From NCBI GenBank assembly GCA_013331215.1, contig DUGU01000252.1, positions 1-9,526 on the forward strand: DNA of 9,526 bases. The letters run 5' to 3'. The stretch's first letter is position 1, and every line of letters begins with the position of its first letter. The DNA comes from Methanoregulaceae archaeon (lineage in GTDB: Archaea > Halobacteriota > Methanomicrobia > Methanomicrobiales > Methanospirillaceae). This document shows, piece by piece, positions 1 through 5,721 of this stretch. The notes under the pieces were generated by a model. That model was not told the DNA's origin. It was given only the letters and a program-made list of their open reading frames with translations, and did not search any database. Position numbers and translations under genes: made by a program.

Positions 1-255
1 ATCGGCGTCCCCGACGAGAAGTACGGCGAGGAACTGATGGCCTGGGTCGCGCTCAGGGAGGGCGAGACGGCGACGCCGGACGAGATCCGCAGCTTCTGCG
101 TCGGAAAGATTGCGCATTTCAAGATCCCGCGGTACGTCAAGTTCGTCGACGACTTCCCCATGTCGGTCTCGGGCAAGATCCAGAAGTTCAAGATGCGCGA
201 GGCCTCGATCGCCGAGCTCGGCCTCGAGAGCGCGTCGCGGATCGAGACGGCGTAG
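1..255 (+). CDS. AMP-forming acyl-CoA synthetase, C-terminal end (partial)
   Basis: This is the last 84 residues of an ANL-superfamily AMP-dependent acyl-CoA synthetase; the start lies left of the window. The frame is open from base 1 and ends at TAG 253-255. The visible part is the mobile C-terminal domain. It opens with the family's [10 protein letters not shown] segment, continues through [18 protein letters not shown], and reaches [11 protein letters not shown], whose SGK-I-x-K lysine is the residue that catalyses acyl-adenylate formation in this family. These enzymes activate a carboxylic acid with ATP and transfer it to CoA. The motif spelling resembles medium/long-chain fatty-acyl-CoA synthetases more than acetyl-CoA synthetase, but the substrate cannot be read from this fragment. 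The gene converges on the deacetylase, with an oligo-T stretch between them. Confidence 0.9.
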   Translation: MGVPDEKYGEELMAWVALREGETATPDEIRSFCVGKIAHFKIPRYVKFVDDFPMSVSGKIQKFKMREASIAELGLESASRIETA

Positions 256-270
256 CGCCCCGGCAGGACG

Positions 271-280
271 TCTCTTTTTT
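271..280 (+). terminator. oligo-T terminator after the acyl-CoA synthetase
   Basis: The sequence tctctttttt starts 16 bases after the synthetase stop codon and ends in six T. Archaeal RNA polymerase terminates at such U-tracts without needing a hairpin. The tract overlaps the last codon of the convergent deacetylase gene, so the two genes meet with almost no spacer. Confidence 0.55.
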
Positions 281-1319
281 ACGCCGCAGGCCGCGGGAGC
301 GCACGATCCGCGACCTCGCTCATCGAGAGGGCTGCGAAGCCGTACTCATCGTGCAGGGTCCTGTACTCCTCCAGGATCCGGCGCAGGATCCGGAGGTTCG
401 CCTCCTGGTTCACCCCGAAGTTGTGAGGGTGCCACCAGATGTGGTAGCAGTAGCCGTCCCGGGCGGCGGCCCGCATCTCGTTCGCGATCCGCCGCACCCG
501 CATGCCGTCGAAGGGGGCGGACCACCAGTACTGCGGGTAGAGGAACCGCGAGGCCTTGACGTCGACCGGGACCTTCGATCCGTCCCCGTCCGGCCGCACG
601 ATCCGGTTCCCCGAGAGATTGACGAAGGCGTCGGCGTAGCGCAGGGCCCGGCGGAGTTTCAACTCCTCCTCCTCGTTCATGGCCCGGTACAGCCAGGACG
701 AGGTGTTCCCGCGGTAGGCCCGGATACCCAGGTCGTAACAGACCTCCAGGTAGTCCGGGTTGACCTGGTTCCTGGGGAAGACCAGGCTCCGCAGATCGAT
801 TCCGAACCGCCGGGCCGCGCGGCAGTTCGCCTCGAGGTCGGCCCGGAAGTCCTCGAGGGTCTGGCCCTGCTCGAGGCAGTAGAAGTGCGAGAAGGTGTGG
901 CTCGCGACCTCCTGGCCCGGGTGGCGGAGAACCTCCTCGATCAGGCTCCCGCCGAAGCGGAAGGGGTCGAGGGACTCGTTCTCGCCGAGTTCGGCCAGCT
1001 CGCCGTAGGGGGAGAAGCGAGTGTTCGCGTAGTGCGGCTGCCGCTCGGGAAGGTTCGAGAAGAGGCTCGACCGGTCCGAGTAGAAGAGGAACCCCACGAA
1101 GGCCCAGGTGGCGTGGACGTCGAACTCGTCGAAGAGGTCGAGCAGGCGGGGGACGACCTGGCGATCGCCGAGGAGGTTCTCGCGGTAGTCCTGGAGGCGC
1201 CGCTTGTCGCGGACTCCCCAGAAGAGTTCGCAGTCGAGGGAGATCACGAACGACCCCGCTGGCCCGCCGTCGGGTCGGGAGTCTGGTTTATCCACGGAGG
1301 AAGAGCGAGGGTGCATCAC
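279..1319 (-). CDS. polysaccharide deacetylase family protein (CE4, NodB fold), cytoplasmic type
   Basis: This is a 346-residue carbohydrate esterase 4 homolog, a family of metal-dependent deacetylases acting on N- or O-acetyl groups of glycans. Motif 1 is SLDCELFWG (D29, E31), the DxE variant of the usual TFDD. Motif 2 is SHTFSHFY, giving metal-ligand candidates H141 and H145. Motif 3 is FPRNQ at 181-185, and a late histidine motif WWHPH lies at 296-299. The N-terminus is hydrophilic, with no signal peptide or membrane segment, so it probably acts on a cytoplasmic substrate such as a lipid-linked or nucleotide-bound sugar before export; this is inference. The GTG start at 1319 is preferred because AAGGTGA (1329-1335) sits 9 bases before it. 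The ATG immediately after (1316) is the alternative. The gene is monocistronic, with its own TATA box upstream. The exact substrate is unknown. Confidence 0.85.
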   Translation of the reverse strand: MMHPRSSSVDKPDSRPDGGPAGSFVISLDCELFWGVRDKRRLQDYRENLLGDRQVVPRLLDLFDEFDVHATWAFVGFLFYSDRSSLFSNLPERQPHYANTRFSPYGELAELGENESLDPFRFGGSLIEEVLRHPGQEVASHTFSHFYCLEQGQTLEDFRADLEANCRAARRFGIDLRSLVFPRNQVNPDYLEVCYDLGIRAYRGNTSSWLYRAMNEEEELKLRRALRYADAFVNLSGNRIVRPDGDGSKVPVDVKASRFLYPQYWWSAPFDGMRVRRIANEMRAAARDGYCYHIWWHPHNFGVNQEANLRILRRILEEYRTLHDEYGFAALSMSEVADRALPRPAA

Positions 1320-1328
1320 GTATTTATT

Positions 1329-1335
1329 TCACCTT
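1329..1335 (-). promoter_or_regulatory. ribosome binding site of the deacetylase, favours the GTG start
   Basis: Read on the minus strand this is AAGGTGA, complementary to the archaeal 16S rRNA 3' end. It leaves 9 bases to GTG 1319 and 12 to ATG 1316, so the GTG spacing is the better one. Confidence 0.55.
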
Positions 1336-1390
1336 ATTCTGGCTGAAGCGTCGCCCGGTCTCCTCGATCACTCATTCTCTCCGTGGCCAC

Positions 1391-1398
1391 ATTATACC
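1391..1398 (-). promoter_or_regulatory. TATA box for the deacetylase gene
   Basis: The minus strand reads aaggTATAATgtgg, the clearest AT-rich promoter element in the gap. A start site about 25 bases downstream would fall near 1369 and give a leader of about 50 nt before the GTG at 1319, long enough to include the AAGGTGA ribosome site. No transcription data are available. Confidence 0.45.
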
Positions 1399-1438
1399 TT
1401 CTCCCCGGCGACGAACGGGCTCTGGAGACCGTGGCGGC

Positions 1439-1452
1439 GTGGGTGAACCCAC
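1439..1452. repeat. 6-bp inverted repeat GTGGGT-GA-ACCCAC
   Basis: This is a perfect two-fold-symmetric site with a 2-base centre, 40-50 bases upstream of the deacetylase TATA box. Its size and symmetry suit a dimeric transcription factor better than an RNA terminator. That assignment is inference. Confidence 0.4.
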
Positions 1453-1468
1453 CAGCGGTTGCCGAGCC

Positions 1469-1505
1469 GTGACCCCACCCTTCCGGCCCTCTCCGATGGG
1501 GTCAC
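1469..1505. repeat. 9-bp perfect inverted repeat GTGACCCCA / TGGGGTCAC
   Basis: The arms are 1469-1477 and 1497-1505, with a 19-base spacer. It lies after the operon's T tracts in the direction of minus-strand transcription and about 70 bases upstream of the deacetylase TATA box. It could be an RNA hairpin at the operon 3' end or a pair of operator half-sites. It shares the CACCC/GGGTG core with the smaller inverted repeat at 1439-1452. Confidence 0.45.
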
Positions 1506-1510
1506 TGCAA

Positions 1511-1528
1511 GAAAACATGTTCGCAAAA
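1511..1528 (-). terminator. candidate operon terminator, two T4 tracts
   Basis: On the minus strand the deaminase stop is followed within 50-65 bases by two TTTT runs flanking an AACATGTT palindrome. These are the only T tracts before the next promoter. The tracts are short, so the call is weak. Confidence 0.3.
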
Positions 1529-1574
1529 CGCCATAGCGACCTATTGAGGGCCGTTCCCATTGGGGACTTCGGCA

Positions 1575-2891
1575 TCACGCATCTCCGCGGGCACGGGAGA
1601 CAAGAGCGATCGCAGCGCCGGTAGCACCCTCGAGAACCTCGTCCGCCCCCGGCACGACGCGCTCGTGCATCAGGACGCGGCCAGCGCAGAGCGTGGTCGT
1701 GACCGCGGCGCCGGAACAGGCGTAGACCGCATTCGAGACCGCGCTGTGGAGCGGCGTGTTGCAGGGCGTCCGGGTCTCGAGCAGGATCAGGTCCGCGGGC
1801 GCCCCCGCCTCGAGGCGGCCGCCCGTAAACCCGAGGGCCGCGTGGGCACAGTCGGTCGCGAGCGCGAGGGCCTCGTGAGCCGGGAGAACGGTCGGATCGT
1901 TCCAGGCGAACTTCTGGAGGAGCGCGGCCGTCTTCATCTCGCCGAAGAGGTCGAGGCTGTTGTTCGAGGCGGCGCCGTCCGTCCCGAGCGTGACGCGGGC
2001 GCCGGCACGTTTCAGCGCCGGGTAGGGCATGGCCCGGCCCGTGGCGAGCTTCATGTTCGAGGCCGGGTTGTGCGAGACGGTCGCTCCCCGCTCCCCTATG
2101 AGTCGGCACTCGGCGTCGTCGAGCCAGCAGCCGTGAGCCGCGACCGTGCGCGGGCCGAGGAGGCCCGCCTCGTCGAGGAGCGCGGCCGGCCGCCGGCCCG
2201 TGGCGCGCACCGCGTCCGCCACCTCGGTCTCGGTCTCGGCGAGGTGGACGTGGACCCCGAGGCCGCGCTTGCGGGCGAGCTCCGCGCACCAGAGGAGCCC
2301 CTCTGCAGAGACCGTGTAGACCGCGTGAGGCCCGATTGCCGCCGTGATGCGCGGATTCGCCATCCGGGCGACCGCGTCCACGAGCCCCTCCGTGGCCCGG
2401 CACTCGTGCTCGCGTTTCTCGGGATCGGAGAGATCGATGAACCCGTAGCTGAGCTGGGCGCGGAGGCCCGCCTCGTCCACGGCGCGGGCTGCCGACTCCA
2501 TGAAGAAGTACATGTCGTTGAACCCGACCGTGCCGGTCGCGACCATCTCGAGACAGGCGAGGCGCGTGCCCCAGTAGACGTCGTCGCCGGTCAGGTGGGC
2601 CTCGAGCGGCCAGATCCGCTCGGCGAGCCAGGGCTGGAGGAGCATGTCGTCCGCGTACCCCCTGAGCAGGGTCATGGCCGCGTGCGTATGCGTGTTCACG
2701 AGCCCGGGAAGGAGGACGCGGCCTCGCCCCTCGATTACGTGGTCGTACTCGTGGCCGCGCCCGGCGTTCTCGCCGATGGCGGCGATCGTGCCGTCGTCGC
2801 CGACGACGACGTCGACGATGCGGTCGTTATGGCATACGCCCCTGAGCAGGAGCGGCGAACGGGTCTCGAAGATCCCGGTATCCTGGGTCAT
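1575..2891 (-). CDS. dadD: 5'-deoxyadenosine / MTA / SAH deaminase (amidohydrolase)
   Basis: This 438-residue amidohydrolase belongs to the MtaD/DadD family, which converts the adenine of methylthioadenosine, S-adenosylhomocysteine or 5'-deoxyadenosine to hypoxanthine. The metal-site motifs are all present: HTH (H68, H70), HVHLAET (H216, E219), AAHG (H253) and LGTDGAASNNSLD (D305). The substrate-pocket segments LLRGYADDM and IWPLEAHL (about 75-100) and SHNPASNMKLATG (273-285) are also intact. In Methanocaldococcus jannaschii the ortholog prefers 5'-deoxyadenosine, the by-product of radical SAM enzymes, and also accepts MTA and SAH (family knowledge). It is the last gene of a six-gene operon; its ATG lies 1 base after the phosphorylase stop (TGA-C-ATG), so translation is probably coupled. 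Choosing among the three substrates from sequence alone is not possible. Confidence 0.88.
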   Translation of the reverse strand: MTQDTGIFETRSPLLLRGVCHNDRIVDVVVGDDGTIAAIGENAGRGHEYDHVIEGRGRVLLPGLVNTHTHAAMTLLRGYADDMLLQPWLAERIWPLEAHLTGDDVYWGTRLACLEMVATGTVGFNDMYFFMESAARAVDEAGLRAQLSYGFIDLSDPEKREHECRATEGLVDAVARMANPRITAAIGPHAVYTVSAEGLLWCAELARKRGLGVHVHLAETETEVADAVRATGRRPAALLDEAGLLGPRTVAAHGCWLDDAECRLIGERGATVSHNPASNMKLATGRAMPYPALKRAGARVTLGTDGAASNNSLDLFGEMKTAALLQKFAWNDPTVLPAHEALALATDCAHAALGFTGGRLEAGAPADLILLETRTPCNTPLHSAVSNAVYACSGAAVTTTLCAGRVLMHERVVPGADEVLEGATGAAIALVSRARGDA

Positions 2892-2892
2892 G

Positions 2893-3564
2893 TCACAGTT
2901 TCCCGATCAGCCGCTGCACGATCGCGGCCATCCGGTCGGCGTTCGCCCGCGCCGCCTCGACGATCGCCTCGAACGAGACCGGGCAAGCGTCGAGCCCGTG
3001 GGCATAGTTCTCGACCGTGCAGAGCGCGGCCACCTCCAACTCGAGCTCGTTCGCGAGCGCGGCCTCCGAGGCGCAGGTCATTCCGACAACGTCAGCGTAC
3101 TGCGCGAGCGCTCGCACCTCGGCCCTCGTCTCCAGCCGCGGCCCCGGCGTCTGGACGTAGACGCCGCCGTGATGCGTCCCGGGCACGAGCGCCGCGAGGC
3201 GCCTCGAGAGCACGTCCGAGAACCCGGGGCAGACGTGGACGATCGCCCGGTCGTGGATCGTCGGCACGGTCGTGGTCGTCGCGTAGTCGGCGGGGACGAG
3301 GAGCGAGCCGGGGGCGTGCTCGGCCCGGAGCGAGCCCGTCGACCCGACCAGCACGACCCGGTCCGCGCCGAGCAGCGCGAGCGCGCTCAAGTTCGCGCGG
3401 TGGTTGACCCGGTGCGGGGGGCGGCCGTCACCGTGCCGGAGCAGGAGCAGGAAGTCGTCGCCCGCGAGCACGGATGCCGATCCGAACGGGGTCGGGACCG
3501 TGCGCTCCCGGATGGGCGGGAGGGGGCAGTCGAGGAGGCTCGTGCCCCCGACGATGGCGAGCAC
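2893..3564 (-). CDS. 5'-methylthioinosine / 6-oxopurine nucleoside phosphorylase (MTAP/PNP family II)
   Basis: This 223-residue trimeric-type phosphorylase cleaves a purine nucleoside with phosphate to give the free base and a ribose-1-phosphate derivative. The glycine-rich N-terminus (AIVGGTSL), the phosphate-site segments RHG (43-45) and NHRAN (54-58), GSTGSL (74-79), TPGPRLET (139-146) and the ribose-site GMT (161-163) follow the MTAP family. At the base-recognition loop, adenine-specific MTAPs have Asp-x-Asp. Here the loop is ENYAHG, with Asn186 and Ala188 at those positions, as expected for hypoxanthine nucleosides and as in methylthioinosine phosphorylases. That fits the deaminase encoded next to it. 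It starts at GTG 3564, with GGAGG (3569-3573) 4 bases upstream overlapping the aldolase TGA; no other in-frame start lies nearby. The length is a little short for the family. Likely substrates are methylthioinosine and 5'-deoxyinosine (inference). Confidence 0.85.
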   Translation of the reverse strand: MLAIVGGTSLLDCPLPPIRERTVPTPFGSASVLAGDDFLLLLRHGDGRPPHRVNHRANLSALALLGADRVVLVGSTGSLRAEHAPGSLLVPADYATTTTVPTIHDRAIVHVCPGFSDVLSRRLAALVPGTHHGGVYVQTPGPRLETRAEVRALAQYADVVGMTCASEAALANELELEVAALCTVENYAHGLDACPVSFEAIVEAARANADRMAAIVQRLIGKL

Positions 3565-3565
3565 G

Positions 3566-3573
3566 TCACCTCC
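3566..3573 (-). promoter_or_regulatory. ribosome binding site overlapping the aldolase stop codon
   Basis: The minus strand reads GGAGGTGAC followed directly by the GTG start of the phosphorylase. The TGA is the aldolase stop. The GGAGG core ends only 4 bases before GTG, and it supports this start over downstream codons. The arrangement points to termination-reinitiation coupling. Confidence 0.6.
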
Positions 3574-4105
3574 GGCGGTGCGCCTCGACCAGGAGGAGCA
3601 CGTGGCAGGCGTGTTCGGCGAGCGAGGTGTAGAGGCAGGCCTCGTCGAGCGTGACGCCGCCAGCGAAGGTCCCGTGGCCCCGTGCGATCACCACGGGCGC
3701 CCGCGCGAGCCCTTCCGCGACGGCGTCCGCGAGCTCGTCCGTGCCGGGCTTACCCGCGACCACCGGGATTAGCGGGCAGAGCATCTTCCCCTCCGAGTCG
3801 ATCGGCTCGACCGCGTCATGGAGGAGCGATGCCGCGACCGCGTGGACGGGATGGGCATGGACGATTGCTCGGTACCCGGTCCCGAGGTACACGGCGCGGT
3901 GGACCCGGTACTCGGACGAGGCGCCCGCCGGGGCCTCGCCCGCGAGCGGCACCTTCACCGGCATCCCGGGCTCGTCGAGGCAGCACCCGGTCCGGGTGAC
4001 CTGCAGGGACTCGCCCTCGCGCACGGACATGTTCCCGAAGGTCGCGCCGACGAGCCCCTCGGCGAAGAGCCGCCGGCCTATGCGTCCGAACTCCTGATCG
4101 AGCAT
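3566..4105 (-). CDS. class II aldolase (fuculose-1-phosphate / 5-deoxyribulose-1-phosphate aldolase type)
   Basis: This 179-residue zinc-dependent aldolase is of the AraD/FucA fold. Family landmarks are GNMSVR (24-29), the catalytic SSEYRVH with Glu65, the zinc ligands in VHAHP (H83, H85), and GHGTFAGG with H144. Such enzymes split ketose-1-phosphates into DHAP and an aldehyde. Next to an MTA/5'-deoxyadenosine deaminase and a nucleoside phosphorylase, the likely substrate is 5-deoxyribulose-1-phosphate (giving lactaldehyde) or its methylthio analogue. In M. jannaschii the homologous aldolase has been linked to lactaldehyde formation, a proposed source of lactate for coenzyme F420 (recalled knowledge). 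The ATG at 4105 overlaps the glycosylase gene by 28 bases. At 179 residues it is shorter than bacterial FucA (about 215), as is common for archaeal members. Exact substrate is inferred from context only. Confidence 0.82.
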   Translation of the reverse strand: MLDQEFGRIGRRLFAEGLVGATFGNMSVREGESLQVTRTGCCLDEPGMPVKVPLAGEAPAGASSEYRVHRAVYLGTGYRAIVHAHPVHAVAASLLHDAVEPIDSEGKMLCPLIPVVAGKPGTDELADAVAEGLARAPVVIARGHGTFAGGVTLDEACLYTSLAEHACHVLLLVEAHRRR

Positions 4106-4722
4106 TCCTCACACCGTCTCCTGCTGCAGTACCTTTTACCATACTCGACGATATGCGCATGGGTCTGGCGGTACCCGGCGTTCTCCCGGGATAGGACCGC
4201 CTCGAAGAGGCCGCGGTACCCTTCGGCGGGCTCCTCGACCCTGGCGCAGGCGCAGAGGCGGCGCGTGTACGCGTCGATCACGAAGGAGCAGCGGTCGAAG
4301 GCGTAGCAGAGGATCGCGTCGGCCGTCTCCTCGCCGATGCCCGGAACCCCGAGGAGTCCGCGCCGGAGCTCGTCCGTGGGGGCGTTCACCATCCCCTCGA
4401 TCGAACCGAACGTCCCGAGCACGAACCGTGCGAGCGCTTTCAGCCTGCGGGTCTTCACGCGAAAGAAGCCGGCGCAGTGGACGGCCTCCTCGATCGCTTC
4501 GGCCGGGGCCCGGTCGATCGCTTCGAGCGAAAGAAGCCCGGCCCCCCGCAGCTCTTCGAGGGCGCGCTCCGCGTTCTCCCAGCGCGTCTGCTGGACCAGG
4601 ATCGCGCCGATCATCACTTCCTCCGGCGGCGCCCGCCACCAGGGGAGCGGGCCGAAGTGCTCGCCGAGCACCGCGACCAACGCCTGGACCCGGTCCCTAG
4701 CGGAACTGGATCCCGACATCAC
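4078..4722 (-). CDS. endonuclease III-related DNA glycosylase (HhH-GPD, MagIII-like)
   Basis: This 214-residue HhH-GPD protein is a base-excision repair glycosylase. The N-terminal signature ILVQQTRWENAERAL (41-55) and GFFRVKTRRLKAL (85-97) match the 3-methyladenine glycosylase branch (MagIII, COG2231). The helix-hairpin-helix VPGIGEETADAIL spans 126-138. The conserved aspartate is D150 (VIDAYTRRL). At the position of the endonuclease III catalytic lysine (GxGxKT) it has Glu132, so it should lack beta-lyase activity and act as a simple glycosylase. The C-terminus has only three cysteines in order (C199, C204, C207) where endonuclease III has four iron-sulfur ligands, so the cluster is probably absent or altered. 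It starts at GTG 4722 or ATG 4719; both overlap npdG by over 20 bases, so it is an internal operon gene. The damaged base it removes is inferred, not shown. Confidence 0.8.
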   Translation of the reverse strand: MMSGSSSARDRVQALVAVLGEHFGPLPWWRAPPEEVMIGAILVQQTRWENAERALEELRGAGLLSLEAIDRAPAEAIEEAVHCAGFFRVKTRRLKALARFVLGTFGSIEGMVNAPTDELRRGLLGVPGIGEETADAILCYAFDRCSFVIDAYTRRLCACARVEEPAEGYRGLFEAVLSRENAGYRQTHAHIVEYGKRYCSRRRCEECSIRSSDA

Positions 4723-5344
4723 GCATCTTGTTGTACCGCGCCACGTTCAGGAGCAGGGGGGTGATGCACTCGACCATGCAGGCCGTCCCGAGCGGGCCCG
4801 CGTCGTAGCCCTGCAGGCGGGGCACGCATGCGACCAGGTCAAGGACCGCCCGCTTGGCCGCCTGGTCGTCGCCGCAGACCGGAACGGCGTAGTCGAGCGG
4901 CTCGTCGAGCGCCTTCCACCGGTTCGCCGCGATCACGTTGAACGCGGCCACGACCTTCGACTCGGGCAGGAGCCGCTGCACGAGCTGCGCTGCAGACCCT
5001 TCCGCCGGCGGGACGTACGTGAAGAACTCGCGGCGCTCCATCGGATTGACCGGCGAGACCACGACCTTTCCCTCGAGGCCGGAGACGGACTCGATAGTCG
5101 GGATAAGGTGCTTGAAGGGAATCGCCAGGATCACCATCTCGCCGAAGTCGGCCGCCTCCTGGTTCGAGCTGCCGTCGATGGCGCAGGGCAACCCTCGCCC
5201 TTCGACCTGGAGGTGGCACTCACGGCTCGCCTCGCCGGCCTTCGTGACGTCGCGGGAGCCGAGCCGGACATCGTGCGTCTGTGAGAGGCGCATGGCCATC
5301 CCCTCGCCGATATCCCCGGTCCCGCCGACGATGCCGATCTTCAC
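4697..5344 (-). CDS. npdG: F420H2:NADP+ oxidoreductase
   Basis: This 215-residue dehydrogenase transfers hydride between reduced coenzyme F420 and NADP+, supplying NADPH in methanogens. The N-terminus carries the dinucleotide-binding loop GGTGDIGEG (7-15). SR-x3-K follows at 30-35, the residues that hold the NADP 2'-phosphate in the Archaeoglobus enzyme. VVSPVNP (95-101), VPVCGDD (154-160) and DAGPLGTACMVECITPLLLN (181-200) also follow Fno sequences closely, as does the length. Translation starts at GTG 5344, whose GTGA overlaps the thioredoxin stop by 4 bases; GGTGG lies 5 bases upstream inside the thioredoxin gene. The 3' end overlaps the glycosylase gene. Its position after thioredoxin suggests a reductive, NADPH-linked role for the first part of the operon (inference). 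Confidence 0.92.
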   Translation of the reverse strand: MKIGIVGGTGDIGEGMAMRLSQTHDVRLGSRDVTKAGEASRECHLQVEGRGLPCAIDGSSNQEAADFGEMVILAIPFKHLIPTIESVSGLEGKVVVSPVNPMERREFFTYVPPAEGSAAQLVQRLLPESKVVAAFNVIAANRWKALDEPLDYAVPVCGDDQAAKRAVLDLVACVPRLQGYDAGPLGTACMVECITPLLLNVARYNKMRDVGIQFR

Positions 5345-5616
5345 TCGGCCACCAGCGGCGCCAGGATCTGCTCGAGCTCGGCCGCGCCGGTCACGCCCTC
5401 GAGGCGCCTGACGACCTTACCGTCCTTCTCGATCACGAGGGTCGGGACCACGCTGATCCGGTAGTCGGTCGCCTCCTTCATGTTCTGGTCGACATCGAGC
5501 TTGCGGACCTCGATCTTGTCGCCCATGCGCTCCTTCAGTTTCTCGATGATGGGGGTCTGCATCTTGCAGGGTCCGCACCATTCGGCGTAGAAGTCGATCA
5601 ATACCGGTTTGCCCAT
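5341..5616 (-). CDS. thioredoxin
   Basis: This is a 91-residue, single-domain thioredoxin, a cytoplasmic disulfide reductant. The active site is WCGPCK (13-18, redox cysteines C14 and C17). The cis-proline loop is VVPTL with P58. FYAEWC and the closing EGVTGAAELEQIL helix are typical. It is shorter than E. coli thioredoxin (108), lacking the first strand and helix, as in other small archaeal thioredoxins. The ATG at 5616 is supported by GAGG 8 bases upstream and a TATA box about 45 bases upstream. It is the first gene of a six-gene minus-strand operon and overlaps npdG by 4 bases. Its reductase is not in the window; methanogens can use either NADPH- or F420H2-dependent thioredoxin reductases. 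Confidence 0.93.
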   Translation of the reverse strand: MGKPVLIDFYAEWCGPCKMQTPIIEKLKERMGDKIEVRKLDVDQNMKEATDYRISVVPTLVIEKDGKVVRRLEGVTGAAELEQILAPLVAE

Positions 5617-5624
5617 ATTCTATG

Positions 5625-5628
5625 CCTC
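5625..5628 (-). promoter_or_regulatory. ribosome binding site of thioredoxin
   Basis: GAGG on the minus strand lies 8 bases before ATG 5616 and fixes the first start codon of the operon. Confidence 0.5.
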
Positions 5629-5654
5629 GTTCTCTGAATCTCTTGCCGAGGGTT

Positions 5655-5664
5655 GAGATAAAGA
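5655..5664 (-). promoter_or_regulatory. TATA box of the six-gene operon
   Basis: The minus strand reads caaTCTTTATCTCaac. A start site about 25 bases downstream would lie near 5636, leaving a leader of about 20 nt that contains the GAGG site. No later promoter-like sequence was seen between the overlapping genes, so this probably drives the whole unit from 5616 to 1575. Confidence 0.5.
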
Positions 5665-5705
5665 TTGCCGTCGCCCGGATCGGACGGATTGGGGGTGCCG
5701 GAGAG

Positions 5706-5711
5706 AAAAAA
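5706..5711 (-). terminator. oligo-T terminator after the cytoplasmic cyclophilin
   Basis: Six T on the minus strand, flanked by CTCTCTCG and CTCTC, start about 10 bases past the cyclophilin stop. This is a typical archaeal U-tract terminator, and it separates the cyclophilin from the thioredoxin operon. Confidence 0.55.
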
Positions 5712-5721
5712 GCGAGAGAGT

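Larger units (their letters stand above)
1320..1574. other. intergenic region between the deaminase 3' end and the deacetylase promoter
   Basis: These 255 bases hold no credible gene. Reading along the minus strand from the deaminase stop, there are two T4 tracts (1511-1528), then a 9-bp perfect inverted repeat (1469-1505), a 6-bp inverted repeat (1439-1452), a TATA box (1391-1398), and the deacetylase ribosome site. The 8-bp palindrome AACATGTT at 1514-1521 lies among the T tracts. The region is less GC-rich than its neighbours. The order of elements suggests termination of the operon followed by a regulated promoter. Confidence 0.6.

Noticed and set aside
351..1346. A 331-codon plus-strand open frame antisense to the deacetylase
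   Set aside because: Its Val/Glu/Pro-rich composition mirrors the opposite strand and it has no family features.
1372..2403. A 343-codon minus-strand frame overlapping the deaminase in another frame
   Set aside because: It is Arg/Gly-rich shadow coding; the overlapping frame holds all metal-ligand motifs of the deaminase.
1560..3407. A 615-codon plus-strand open frame antisense to the deaminase and phosphorylase
   Set aside because: It is very rich in Arg, Gly, Ala and Pro, shows no domain, and lies opposite two genes with complete active-site motifs. High GC lowers stop-codon frequency, which explains its length.
3387..3569. A short minus-strand frame starting MTCSPSSG at the phosphorylase start
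   Set aside because: It is the alternative frame read from a GTG inside the ribosome site; the phosphorylase frame has the family's N-terminal glycine loop.
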